Of a stretch of 64,000 bases of DNA, positions 8,902-17,763 are shown in pieces. The stretch covers positions 558,001 to 622,000 of the forward strand of contig NZ_QZWF01000002.1 of the NCBI RefSeq assembly GCF_004187715.1, written 5' to 3'. Every line of letters starts with the position of its first letter. Within the stretch, counting starts at the first letter, position 1. The position numbers and the translations under genes were made by a program. The notes under the pieces were generated by a model. It saw nothing but the letters and a program-made list of their open reading frames with translations, ran no database searches and had not been told where the DNA came from. This DNA comes from Streptomyces sp. F001 (GTDB lineage Bacteria; Actinomycetota; Actinomycetes; Streptomycetales; Streptomycetaceae).

Positions 8902-11436
8902 ATGCCTCATGACGGCTCTGCCCGGGTCGGCGCCACTGAGCTGCGGGCATCCGGGACCGGCGCCGCGGGCACAGGTTCTCCGCCTCCGGAGCCGGCGGCC
9001 GCCATGAGCGATCGGGCCCTGACGTTCGCCGCAGCGGGGCTGGCAGCGGTCTATGTGCCCGGTACCGGGAGCGAAGAGCTGCGGTTGGTGGAAACGGCCG
9101 GATGCGCCCCTTCCCGTTACCGGCTGCCGGAGTCTTTGCCCCTGTCCGGTGACTCACCTGCGGCGCACGCCTTCCGAACCGACCGGCCTGTGTGGCTGAA
9201 CTCCGCCGAACTCGCCTCCTGCTCCGAAGGCGGGCCGACACCGCGGCCGTCGGAGGCGTCGCTCGGCGCGCTGCCGCTCCGGACGGGGAGCACGCGGCTG
9301 GGCTGCCTCGTCGTCCTGGGGAGTTCCGCGGGCGGCTTCGATGCCGAGCAACGGCGATTCCTGGAGCGCTACGCCGACGCCGTCGTCGGCGTGCTCCAGG
9401 CCGGGACCGACCGCGCCACGCCGTCGTCGCTGCTCAGTCCCGCCCTGCGGAGTCTGCGCGTCGGCTCCTTCGTCCTGGTGCCGGACACGGGCCTGATCGA
9501 GGCGGACGAGACCCTGCTGGAGCTGGTCGGCATCGCGCCGGACGACTTCGACGGCAAGGCGGAGACCCTGCTCGCGCATGCCCTCCCGGAGGACATGCAC
9601 GCGCTGATGTCGGTCCTGGAGCCGTCCACCCAGCCGTCCGTTCGGCGGGAGCTGGAGTTCCGGGTCCGCTGCTCCACGGGTGAAATCCGCTGGCTGAGCC
9701 TGAGCAGCCGGGTGGTGGCGAGCACGGACGACCGGCCGGAGCAGGTGCTGGGCGTGGTGACGGCGACCTCGGTCCAGCGTCGGGGCGACGACGACGTGTC
9801 CAGGATCCAGTGGCTGACTGCCGCACTCGACGATGCGGCAACAGTTCGTGACGTCAGCGGAGTGATGGTCACCGCGCTGCGTGAGCCGCTGGGTGCCGAC
9901 CGGGTGGCGCTCGCCGACTTGCAGGACGACCGGCTCATGGTCACCGTGCTCGACCCGCCGCAGCCCGCCGCCTGGCCGGAGATGTGGCGTCCCCAGTGGC
10001 GTTCGGAGTGGCCCGACGCACCGGTCAGCGCGCTGCCCACCCTTCAGTTGGCCCTGCGGGACGGACGCGTGGATCTGTGGCCCGCCGGGACAGCCTTCGA
10101 ACCCGGACTCGCAGGGATCGGCACCGGAGGTCTGGCCGTCCTGCCGCTCCCGGCCAAGGGCCGGGTCGCAGGCGTGTGTCTGGTCGGCTGGGACCGGCCG
10201 CACGAGTTCCTCCCCGAGGAGCGGTCCCTGCTGACCGCCACCGCGGCGCTCGTCGGGCAGGCCCTCAAGCGTGCGCACGAGCACGACGCCGAGCAGGAAC
10301 TCGCGACGATGCTGCAGCGCAGTCTGCTGCCCCGGCGCCTCCCCCAGCTGCCCGGGGGGACGGCCGTGGCCCGCTATCTGCCCGCCAGGCGGGGGCTGCA
10401 GGTGGGCGGTGACTGGTACGACGTCATCGACCTCTCCGGGGAACGCGTGGCGCTGGTCATCGGTGACGTGCAAGGTCACAGCGCCGGAGCCGCGACGATC
10501 ATGGGCCAGATGCGTACCGCGGTCCGGGCCTACGCGGTGGAGGGCCACCCGCCCGACGTGGTCGTCTCCCATGCCAACCGCCTGCTCGTCGGCATGGAGA
10601 CCGACCTGTTCGCCACCTGCTGCTATGCCGAACTGGACATGGAGGAAGGCAACGTCCTGTTCGTCCGGGCCGGGCACCTCTCACCGCTGATACGCCATCC
10701 CGACGGCCGTAGCGAGGAGGTGCACGTCGAGGGCGGGCCGCCGCTGGGCATCATCGCGGAGGCGGAGTACCCCATGACCGCCTGCGCACTGGCCCCCGGC
10801 ACGGTGCTCGCCCTGGTCACCGACGGCCTGGTCGAGGCCGCTGACCTGCCCCTGGACGAGGGTCTGGAGCGGACGCGCACCGCGCTCGGTGCGGCCGATC
10901 CTGCGGATCCGGGGAGGATGGCCGACGAACTGCTCGGCGACATCGGCCGTCGTGAGGACGACGTGGCGCTGTTGCTGCTGCGCTACGACGGCATGAAGAC
11001 TCGGCCGATACGGGCCGGCTGGGCGGTGTGGCGGCTGCCCGACGCGGTGATGCACGCCCGCCGTTTCACCGCGCGCACACTGCGTCGGTGGAAGGTCGGC
11101 GAAGGAGCCGATGTGGTCCTGCTGGTCGTGTCCGAACTGGTCACCAACGCCCTGGTGCACACCGCCGGTCCGGTCCACCTCGACCTGATGCTCCGCGGGG
11201 ACCGGGTGCGCGTCAGCGTGAGCGATGCCTCGCCCCGTGCGCCCGCCAAGCCGGTGATCGTGGACTGGGAGTCGACCGGCGGCCGAGGCCTGCTTCTCGT
11301 CGAGGCGATGTCGGAGTCCTTCGGCTCGGTGCCGGTGGCCGGCGGCAAGCAGGTGTGGAGCGAGATCGTTGTGCCCCGGCACGAGCCGGCTCCCTCGGAC
11401 TCCGGCCTCCCGACGGAACGAGGAGGTCTGCCATGA
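8902..11436 (+). CDS. PAS/GAF sensor fused to SpoIIE phosphatase and HATPase kinase domain
   Basis: About 844 residues, five modules: an N-terminal GAF-like region (about 30-175), a PAS domain (about 190-300, RRELEFRVRCSTGEIRWLSL), a GAF domain (about 310-465), a PP2C/SpoIIE phosphatase (about 475-695; GGDWYDVI, GDVQGHSAGAA, RAGHLSPL, VTDGLVEA, REDDVALLLLR) and an anti-sigma-factor-type HATPase (about 705-830; SELVTNALVHT, VSDASPRAP). Such proteins act in partner-switching control of sigma factors. GGGAGG lies at 8884; GTG 8893 is only 3 bases away, so ATG 8902 is preferred, though its spacing is long. The stop overlaps the next start by ATGA. Confidence 0.85.
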   Translation: MPHDGSARVGATELRASGTGAAGTGSPPPEPAAAMSDRALTFAAAGLAAVYVPGTGSEELRLVETAGCAPSRYRLPESLPLSGDSPAAHAFRTDRPVWLNSAELASCSEGGPTPRPSEASLGALPLRTGSTRLGCLVVLGSSAGGFDAEQRRFLERYADAVVGVLQAGTDRATPSSLLSPALRSLRVGSFVLVPDTGLIEADETLLELVGIAPDDFDGKAETLLAHALPEDMHALMSVLEPSTQPSVRRELEFRVRCSTGEIRWLSLSSRVVASTDDRPEQVLGVVTATSVQRRGDDDVSRIQWLTAALDDAATVRDVSGVMVTALREPLGADRVALADLQDDRLMVTVLDPPQPAAWPEMWRPQWRSEWPDAPVSALPTLQLALRDGRVDLWPAGTAFEPGLAGIGTGGLAVLPLPAKGRVAGVCLVGWDRPHEFLPEERSLLTATAALVGQALKRAHEHDAEQELATMLQRSLLPRRLPQLPGGTAVARYLPARRGLQVGGDWYDVIDLSGERVALVIGDVQGHSAGAATIMGQMRTAVRAYAVEGHPPDVVVSHANRLLVGMETDLFATCCYAELDMEEGNVLFVRAGHLSPLIRHPDGRSEEVHVEGGPPLGIIAEAEYPMTACALAPGTVLALVTDGLVEAADLPLDEGLERTRTALGAADPADPGRMADELLGDIGRREDDVALLLLRYDGMKTRPIRAGWAVWRLPDAVMHARRFTARTLRRWKVGEGADVVLLVVSELVTNALVHTAGPVHLDLMLRGDRVRVSVSDASPRAPAKPVIVDWESTGGRGLLLVEAMSESFGSVPVAGGKQVWSEIVVPRHEPAPSDSGLPTERGGLP

Positions 11437-12515
11437 GCACCCGTGTGGGGCGTGCCGTCGCGGCGCTCGTCGCGGGACTCATGACGATGTCCCTGGCCGC
11501 CTGCGGAGGACAGGGCGAGGCGGGCACGGACAGTTTCAGTGTCGGCCTGCTGCTCCCGAGCCGAGCGGTCCCCCGCTGGGAGCACGCCGACAAGCCGCTG
11601 ATCGAGCAGCGGCTGAAGCAGCTGTGTCCCCGCTGCACCATGGAGTACGCCAACGCCGAGAACGACGCGACACGGCAGCGGCAACAGATGATGTCCATGA
11701 TCACCAAGGGGGTCAGGGTCATGATCCTCGATGCCGCCGACACCAGGGCGCTCCGCTCGTCGATCCAGGAGGCGCACGAGGCGGGCGTCCAGGTCATCGC
11801 CTATGACCGGCTCGCCGAGGGCCCGATCTCGGGCTATGTCAGTTTCGACGGCGGGCAGGTCGGCAGGCTCCAGGGCGAGGCGCTTCTGACGGCCATGGGC
11901 GGCAGGGCGGACGGCGGGAGCGTCGTCATGATGAACGGTGATCCGACCAGCCCCAATGCGGAGTGGTTCAGGCGGGGCGCGCTGTCCGTACTCAAGGACA
12001 TGGTCAAGATCGGCAGGTCGTACGACACGGTGGACTGGAGCACGGACATCGCTCACGCCAACATGGCCGCAGCCGTCGCCGCTCTGGGCCCGGACCGCAT
12101 CGGCGGCGTCCTGGCGGCCAACGACACGATAGCCGCGGGCGTCATCTCCGCGCTCAAGAAGGCCGGTGTCAAGGACCTTCCGCCCGTCACCGGTCAGGAC
12201 GCCGACCTCGCCGCCGTGCAACGCATCGTCAAGGGCGAGCAGTACATGACGGTGTACAAACCCTTCAGGGCGGAAGCCGCAGCCGCCGCCGCCATGGCCG
12301 TCGCCCTGGGGCGCGGCGAGGGACTCCGGGAAGTCGCCACGACGACGACCGACAGCCCCACCATGAAGCACATCCCGTCCGTCCTGCTCTCTCCGCGCGC
12401 CGTGACGGTCGGGAACATCAAGCAGACACTCGTCGAGGACGGCGTGTACACCATCGACCAGATCTGCACCCGGGAGATCCGGCCCGCCTGTGAGCGGGCC
12501 GGGCTCGTTCCGTAG
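11433..12515 (+). CDS. Orphan sugar-binding lipoprotein (XylF-like), coupled to the phosphatase gene
   Basis: 360 residues with a lipobox (MSLAACGGQ) and the Peripla_BP_4 fold (VIAYDRLAEGPISGYVSFDG, VLAANDTIAAG, LPPVTGQDADLAAVQRIV, QYMTVYKPF). It is very similar throughout to the binding protein at 7247-8329, so it arose by duplication. AGGAGG at 11421 precedes the ATG, which overlaps the phosphatase stop by 4 bases. No permease or ATPase gene accompanies it. It may feed the neighbouring importer or report ligand to the phosphatase; both are inference. Confidence 0.9.
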   Translation: MSTRVGRAVAALVAGLMTMSLAACGGQGEAGTDSFSVGLLLPSRAVPRWEHADKPLIEQRLKQLCPRCTMEYANAENDATRQRQQMMSMITKGVRVMILDAADTRALRSSIQEAHEAGVQVIAYDRLAEGPISGYVSFDGGQVGRLQGEALLTAMGGRADGGSVVMMNGDPTSPNAEWFRRGALSVLKDMVKIGRSYDTVDWSTDIAHANMAAAVAALGPDRIGGVLAANDTIAAGVISALKKAGVKDLPPVTGQDADLAAVQRIVKGEQYMTVYKPFRAEAAAAAAMAVALGRGEGLREVATTTTDSPTMKHIPSVLLSPRAVTVGNIKQTLVEDGVYTIDQICTREIRPACERAGLVP

Positions 12516-12528
12516 GAAGACCCACTGA

Positions 12529-13545
12529 TCACGCCGGTCGTGGGGTTCTCCCGCCCTTCTTTTCCTTCCCGCCCCCGCCGTCCGGGAGCGTCGGCCGGCG
12601 GCGGCCGGCGGCGATCTCCGTCACCAGGTCGGCGAGCTGCGCACAGGCCCGCTCGATCTCCTTGTGGGCCTGGTTGCGCTCGCTGACCGCGGCCCCGAGC
12701 AGCAGCGCGGTCAGTGAGGCAGAACCGTTGAACGCCTGCAGGGTGATCATGTTGGTGAGCAGGTCGTGATCGGCGAACGGGCCCGATCCTCGGGCAGCGG
12801 CGATGATCGCAAAGGTCGACACGGCCAGTGCACACGGCGCGGCCCCGGCCAGCTGGAAGCGGAAGGCCGCCCAGATCAGCAACGGGAAGCCTAGGAAGAG
12901 CAGCGGCACGCTGCTGATCTCCAGGAAGCCGACGCAGACAGCGGCCACCACAAGCAGCAATCCCTCCACCCAACGGGACGGCCGCACGTTCTTCGGCCAG
13001 TGTGCCGAGCGGAGAACAAGCAGGACCGGCGCGACCACCAGGACACCCATCGCGTCGCCGGTCCACCAGACCGACCATGTCGGCCAGAACTCGTCGGCGC
13101 TCAGCACACCGGCGAGGAACAGGGTCCCGCTGCCTGTCGTCGCGCTGATGAGCATCCCGGTGAACGCACCGAGAAAGATCAGTGCCAGCGCGTCCCGCAA
13201 ACGGTCCATTTCGATCCGGAACCCCGTACGGCGGAGCAGTATGTACGAGCCGACGGGCGCGAGAGTATTGCCCGCCACGATCGCGAGCACGGCCGGGATC
13301 GACGGCCCGAGCGAGATGTTGACCAGGAACGCGCCGAGTGCGATGCCGGGCCAGATCCGCGGGCCGCGGAGGAGCAGGCCCGCCAGGGCGACGCCGGTCG
13401 GCGGCCACAGAGGGGTGACCTGGCCGCGCACCAGCTGCTGGAACAGCCCCAGTTTGGCCGAGCCGTAATACAAACCGGCAACGACGCAGATCTCCAGGGC
13501 AGTCACGCCACCGCGCCGGAGCTGTTCATGCCGCGCGACAGTCAT
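12529..13545 (-). CDS. MASE1-domain integral membrane protein
   Basis: 338 residues, eight or nine predicted membrane segments over residues 15-300, with MASE1 motifs (PLWPPTGVALAGLLL, DAMGVLVVAPVLL, FRFQLAGAAPCALAVSTF). MASE1 normally serves as the sensing module of a kinase or cyclase. Here it is followed only by a ~45-residue basic tail with no output domain. It converges on the orphan binding-protein gene with 13 bases between stops. ATG at 13545. Confidence 0.8.
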   Translation of the reverse strand: MTVARHEQLRRGGVTALEICVVAGLYYGSAKLGLFQQLVRGQVTPLWPPTGVALAGLLLRGPRIWPGIALGAFLVNISLGPSIPAVLAIVAGNTLAPVGSYILLRRTGFRIEMDRLRDALALIFLGAFTGMLISATTGSGTLFLAGVLSADEFWPTWSVWWTGDAMGVLVVAPVLLVLRSAHWPKNVRPSRWVEGLLLVVAAVCVGFLEISSVPLLFLGFPLLIWAAFRFQLAGAAPCALAVSTFAIIAAARGSGPFADHDLLTNMITLQAFNGSASLTALLLGAAVSERNQAHKEIERACAQLADLVTEIAAGRRRPTLPDGGGGKEKKGGRTPRPA

Positions 13546-13868
13546 GGGGCGACCTCCGCATCACCACCACCGAAGTCCATCATCCTCCGGATCCTCCGGC
13601 TCCTCCACGGCACCGTTGAGCCATGGGGTGGGGAACTGCTGGGATGGGAGTGAGCAGGAGTGTGTTCTGGTGTGGATGAGTGAGCGCTGACGCTCCTGAC
13701 CGGGGGCTGGGTGCTGCTCTTGCGGGAGGAGAAGGGGAGTTCGTCTGTCGAATGGGTGACCTTTCCGGGTGACGCTCGTTGGGGGGACCGGGTCTTGGCG
13801 GGCTGGATGGGGATGGGGGTGTGGGGGTGGGCGGGCTGCGGGAGCTTGCGGCGTCGTTTGTCGCGCCC

Positions 13869-14762
13869 GGGCCCTCCGGCGTCGCGATCCGTACCCGGCT
13901 CAAGCAGCTCGCGCCTGTCGACGAGGAGGTGCTGCGGCGGGTGGGCGCGCACCTGGGAACGCTGGCCTCCCGGGATCTGAAGGCACGCTGCAGGGATGGT
14001 CTGGGGCACGACGCTGAGGCGTGGGCGGTGCGCAAGCGGGAGTTGACGCCCGCCTCGGCCTCGCGGTGGGCGGGAGCGATCACCAAGGCCAGCCATGACC
14101 AGTGAGCTCTGGCACGCCGTTGCCGGCTCGCCCGCATCCAGTCCTCACCAGGCTGCTGCACTGGGCCAAGGCCTGCGGTGTCACAGCGATCGCCGTCGAA
14201 GACCTCGACTTCACCGCGGAGAAGACCCGCGAGAAGCACGGCCGCCGAAAACGGTTCAGGCAGCTCATCTCCGGCATGCCCACCGGCCGCCTCCGTGCCC
14301 GCCTGACCTCCATGGCCGACCACAGCGGCATCGCCGTCATCGCGGTCGACCCCGCCTGCACCAGCCGCTGGGGCGCCGAGCACTGGCACAAGCCCCTCAC
14401 CGGCAACATCCGTAGAACCACTCGCCACGACGCTGCTGCCGTGGCGATCGGACGACGCGCCCAAGGGCACCCGATCCGGCTGGGGGTACCTCCCAGGCCC
14501 TTGAGGCACTGGGGGAGGACGACACCGTCCCGTGCACACCAGAGCGATGTGCACAGGCATCGGACCGTCCAGGCCGACCGGCGTGCCCTGGGGCAGGAGG
14601 GACCCCGCCCCCGCATTCCCGGACCACGGACACGATCCGTGTCGCCGGACGCGGAGCGAACGCGGGCGACCAGGACATCCAACACCGTTCGGGATGCCCC
14701 GCAGTGACCAGGCATGGGTCCAAGACCCACTCCTGCTCACTGATCAGGAACGGTCGGCAGAC
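13869..14762 (+). pseudogene. Decayed tnpB-like transposase gene with internal deletion
   Basis: The N-terminal part (13869-14105) reads IRTRLKQLAPVDEEVLRRVG, ASRDLKARCRDG and ASASRWAGAITKASHDQ. The frame then jumps to 14102, giving AIAVEDLDFTAEKTREKHGR (RuvC-II glutamate), SGMPTGRLRARLTSMADHSG, DPACTSRWGAEHW and RHDAAAVAIGRRAQGH (RuvC-III aspartate). The C-terminal tail WVQDPLLLTDQERS is in a third frame near 14720. The middle third, including the RuvC-I aspartate, is missing. The gene resembles the TnpB-like family common in Streptomyces and cannot be functional. A 39-base palindromic element sits inside it at 14481. Confidence 0.7.
14481..14519. repeat. 39-bp palindromic mini-element inside the tnpB relic
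   Basis: Outer arms GGGGGTACCTCCCAG and CTGGGGGAGG can pair, with a 12-base centre. The length is 13 codons and the insertion keeps the surrounding frame. The outer sequence matches the element at 35732-35773 in layout (GGGGG.ACCTCCC ... GGGGGAGG). Confidence 0.55.
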
Positions 14763-14769
14763 TCGGGGC

Positions 14770-16104
14770 TCAGGCTTGCGGGGTGCGCAGGGCGAGCACG
14801 GCCATGTCGTCGTGACCGTCGCTGGGATGGTGATCGGCCAGTGCTTGAACGAACTCCTGCAGGGGCAGGGCGGCATACCCGATGGCGAGCTGGGCGAGCT
14901 CGTTCAGACTCTCGTCGATGGGATGGTCGGGATGTTCGATCAGCCCGTCGGTGAAGAAGACCACGGTGGCCTCCTGGGGCAGGAAGTGCGAGTGGTCGGG
15001 GCGGGGCTGCTCGGGGTCGACCCCGAGCGGCAGCCCGGGCTCGGCAAAGAGATATTCCGCTCCGCGCTCAGGGGTGATCAGCAGCGGTGGGACGTGCCCT
15101 GCGGTGCTCCAGTGGAGTCGCCAACCCGGTCGCTCCGGTTCGATGCGCGCCAGGGTGGTGGTCGTGACGGGATTGTGTGTGATGGCCTGCAGCGTGCGGT
15201 CGAGCTGGGCAAGGATCGCGCCCGGCGGATTGCCCCGGTCGAACAGCAGAGCGCGCAGCATGTTACGCGTGGAGGCCATGGCGGCCGCGGCGTGCAGATC
15301 GTGACCCACCACGTCACCGATGACGACGGCCACAACGTTCTCGGGCAGCGGGACGGCGTCGTACCAGTCCCCGCCGAGTCGGCTGGGCTCGGCAGCGGGC
15401 CGATAGACGGCGGCGGCGGTGAAAGGCCGCAGGTCGGGCAGCGTCGGCAGCAGAAGCCGCTGGAACTGCTCGGCTCCGTGCCGAACCTGTTCGAACAGGC
15501 GGACGTTCTCGATCGCGATGCCGGCGGCGCTGGCCAGGGCAACGACGACGTTCTCGTCGTGAGCGTCGAAGGGCCGTCCGTCGAGCCGCTCGGAGAGGTA
15601 GAGGTCACCGTAGATCTCGCCGCGGACGCTGATGGCGACGCCGAGCAGGGTGCGCAGGTGCGGGTGGCCGGGCGGGAACCCGACGGAGGACGGATGGGCC
15701 GAGATGTTGTCGACCCGCAGAGGCTCAGGGTGGCGGATCAGATGCCCGAGAACACCCAGACCACGAGGAAAGTCGGTCCCGGCCAGATCAGCGCGTTCCT
15801 GCTCGGACAGGCCGGCAGCGATGAACTGCTCCACGCACTCTCCGGACTCGTTCAGAACGCCCATTGCCCCATAGCGGGCGCCGACCAGGTCCATGGCGGT
15901 GGTCACGATACGGTGCAGTACCGCAGGCAGCTCCACCTCCCGGCTGATGGCCACCACGGCATCCAGCAGGCCCTGCAGCCGGTCCATCGCGGCGAGCAGG
16001 GAGCGCAGTTCCTCGTCGATCCGTCCCAACTCGGCACGCAGCCGCACATGCAGGTCGGGGAGGTGCGGCAGCCTCGATCGTTTCCCTCCCTTCTCTCCTG
16101 CCAT
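14770..16104 (-). CDS. GAF-SpoIIE (PP2C) phosphatase
   Basis: 444 residues. An N-terminal coiled-coil-like stretch (about 20-55) precedes a GAF domain (about 55-205; HRIVTTAMDLVGARYGAMGV, PEPLRVDNISAHPSSVGFPP, YGDLYLSER) and a SpoIIE phosphatase domain (about 225-440; GGDWYDAVPL, VIGDVVGHDLHAAAAM, STAGHVPPLLI, FFTDGLIEHPDHPID, DDMAVLALR). There is no HATPase domain. It probably dephosphorylates an anti-anti-sigma protein. The ATG at 16104 shares a base with the stop of the small upstream ORF (TGATG), indicating translational coupling; a GTG lies one codon earlier. Confidence 0.9.
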   Translation of the reverse strand: MAGEKGGKRSRLPHLPDLHVRLRAELGRIDEELRSLLAAMDRLQGLLDAVVAISREVELPAVLHRIVTTAMDLVGARYGAMGVLNESGECVEQFIAAGLSEQERADLAGTDFPRGLGVLGHLIRHPEPLRVDNISAHPSSVGFPPGHPHLRTLLGVAISVRGEIYGDLYLSERLDGRPFDAHDENVVVALASAAGIAIENVRLFEQVRHGAEQFQRLLLPTLPDLRPFTAAAVYRPAAEPSRLGGDWYDAVPLPENVVAVVIGDVVGHDLHAAAAMASTRNMLRALLFDRGNPPGAILAQLDRTLQAITHNPVTTTTLARIEPERPGWRLHWSTAGHVPPLLITPERGAEYLFAEPGLPLGVDPEQPRPDHSHFLPQEATVVFFTDGLIEHPDHPIDESLNELAQLAIGYAALPLQEFVQALADHHPSDGHDDMAVLALRTPQA

Positions 16105-16271
16105 CACAAGCGCCTGGTGGCCTGATGTTCTGTCTCACCCGCGTCCGGCTCGTGGTGATCGGTGCCGGTCGTGGTGAACGGGGCGTCGGCGGCCACTGCG
16201 GTGGCATTGCAGGAGGCGCCGGACTCGGCAGGCGCGGTCCGCTCATACAGCCCCTCACTTGAGCGGTACAT
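16104..16271 (-). CDS. Small ORF coupled to the GAF-SpoIIE phosphatase gene
   Basis: 55 codons starting MYRSSEGLYERTAPAESGAS and ending HQATRRL. A near-perfect Shine-Dalgarno, AGGAGG, lies about five bases upstream of the ATG at 16271. Its TGA overlaps the phosphatase ATG as TGATG. The product is acidic in the middle and Thr/Ala-rich, with no domain I recognise. The ribosome binding site and overlap argue for translation; it could be a leader that sets phosphatase expression or a small partner. Composition alone does not prove it. Confidence 0.5.
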   Translation of the reverse strand: MYRSSEGLYERTAPAESGASCNATAVAADAPFTTTGTDHHEPDAGETEHQATRRL

Positions 16272-16514
16272 TCCGTCCTCCTGACACGATCCGATCACTC
16301 GAGGCACAGATTGACATGGCCGAACAGGGCAACGGCGATTGCTCCGCAAGCGACACGATGCGGTCGGCGTCGACGTGGCCGAGCGTGGACACGTATTCCA
16401 TGGTGCACCGACCGTCCTCGACCTGAGGGGACGAAGCTGTCGCAGTGCCCTCGCGCGAAAGGCCTTCGAAGCCGGCGCCGCCGGTCGGCCATGCACGCCG
16501 CCGGGGAAGAGACC

Positions 16515-17726
16515 CTAGGGACGGATCCCGTCGCAGGCGATGGGCAGATGCCGCGGCCCGCGCAGTACGGCGTTCTGCCGGTACGGGGGCGGGTCCTCCA
16601 GCAGACGTGGGTTGTCCAGCCTGCGGGCCAGTTCCGACAGGGCGAGCTGGGCCTCCAGCCGGGCGAGCGGTGCGCCGAAGCAGATGTGGATGCCGCTGCC
16701 GAAGCCGAGGTGCTGGATGTCCCGGCGGTCCGGGTCGAAGCGGTCCGGGTCCTCGAAGCGCTGGGGGTCGCGGTTGCCGGACGCCAGAACCAGCCAGAGG
16801 GAGGCGCCCTTGGGGATGGTGACGCCGTGGACCTCGATGTCGGCGAGGGTGGTGCGCTGCGGCAGCAGTTGCACCGGCGGCTCGAAGCGCAGCAACTCCT
16901 CGACGATGGGCACGGCGAGCCGCGGATCCGCACGCAGCCGCCGCAGGACGTCGGGGTTGCGCAGCAGGGTCAGCATTCCGTTGGTGACGAGGTTGACGGT
17001 GGTCTCGTGCCCCGCGATCAGCAGCAGTGCCGCGGTGCTGAGCAGTTCCATCGTGGTCATCGTGCCGTCCGGGCCCTTGGCTGTCGCCAGCTCGGAGAGC
17101 ATGTCGTCCCTGGGACTCTTGCGGCGCTCCTCGATCAGGCCGGCCAGGTACATGCCCAGCTGCATACGGGCGTCGTGCGAGTCCTTGCCCCGCTCGGCGG
17201 GATCCGCGTCCGGATCGGGGTCCAGGCTCGCGGCGATGGTGTCCGCCCAGGTGTGGAAGCGCGCCTCGTCTTCGCGCGGCACGCCGAGCAGCCGGCAGAT
17301 CACCGTCACCGGGAAGGGGTACGAGAACTGGTCCACCAGGTCGATCCGGCCCGGGTCGCCGATGCCGTCGATCAGGCCGGCGACGATGTCGTGCAGCTCT
17401 CCGCGCATCCCGTCGACCCGGTGGGGGGAGTGCGGCGGGCCGAAGTGCCGGTTCGTCATGCGTCGCAGCCGGTCGTGTTCCGGCGGGTCGAGCCGAATAA
17501 AGCTCGGCGGCAGGGCGCTCTCCTCCTCCTGGGCCGACTCGGCCAGCGGGTCGCGGGCGGTCGAGGCCAGATTGCGGACGTCGGAGCTGAGGCGGGGGTC
17601 GTGCAGGAGGCTGCGGATCTCGTAGTACGTGCCGACGACGTAAGGCCCGTCGTCTTCGTGGTGGACCGGCGTCTTCCGCAGCTCTTCGTAGAGCGGGTAC
17701 GGATCGGCGCGGTTGGCGTAGTCCAG
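16515..17726 (-). CDS. Cytochrome P450 (start codon abnormal)
   Basis: It shows the I-helix AGHETT, ExxR (ELLRFEPP), and the heme loop FGSGIHICFGAPLARLE. Upstream of ATG 17459 the frame still encodes P450 sequence (ILDYANRADPYPLYEELRK, FIRLDPPEHDRLRR), so 17459 is not the real start. Between the in-frame TGA at 17784-17786 and 17459 there is no ATG, GTG or TTG. I give the CTG at 17726 as a nominal start. Alternatively, a one-base change in the C-run near 17778 would fuse it to the reductase gene just upstream. The adjacent reductase and ferredoxin are its likely electron donors. Confidence 0.8.
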   Translation of the reverse strand: MDYANRADPYPLYEELRKTPVHHEDDGPYVVGTYYEIRSLLHDPRLSSDVRNLASTARDPLAESAQEEESALPPSFIRLDPPEHDRLRRMTNRHFGPPHSPHRVDGMRGELHDIVAGLIDGIGDPGRIDLVDQFSYPFPVTVICRLLGVPREDEARFHTWADTIAASLDPDPDADPAERGKDSHDARMQLGMYLAGLIEERRKSPRDDMLSELATAKGPDGTMTTMELLSTAALLLIAGHETTVNLVTNGMLTLLRNPDVLRRLRADPRLAVPIVEELLRFEPPVQLLPQRTTLADIEVHGVTIPKGASLWLVLASGNRDPQRFEDPDRFDPDRRDIQHLGFGSGIHICFGAPLARLEAQLALSELARRLDNPRLLEDPPPYRQNAVLRGPRHLPIACDGIRP

Positions 17727-17763
17727 GATCTGGCAGCAGGCGGGGTCCTCGTGGCCGTGCGGG

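Noticed and set aside
8326..8910. 194-codon minus-strand frame ending at the binding-protein start
   Set aside because: Overlaps the phosphatase 5' end, Arg/Pro/Ala-rich without domain. The ATGA overlap with 8329 is notable but not enough.
14715..14729. Small TGGGTC/GACCCA hairpin downstream of the GAF-SpoIIE gene
   Set aside because: A six-bp stem with a three-base loop is too weak to call a terminator.
16255..16401. 48-codon minus-strand frame (MEYVSTLGHVDADRIVSLAE)
   Set aside because: It has plausible residues but no ribosome binding site and overlaps the small coupled ORF; I cannot identify it.
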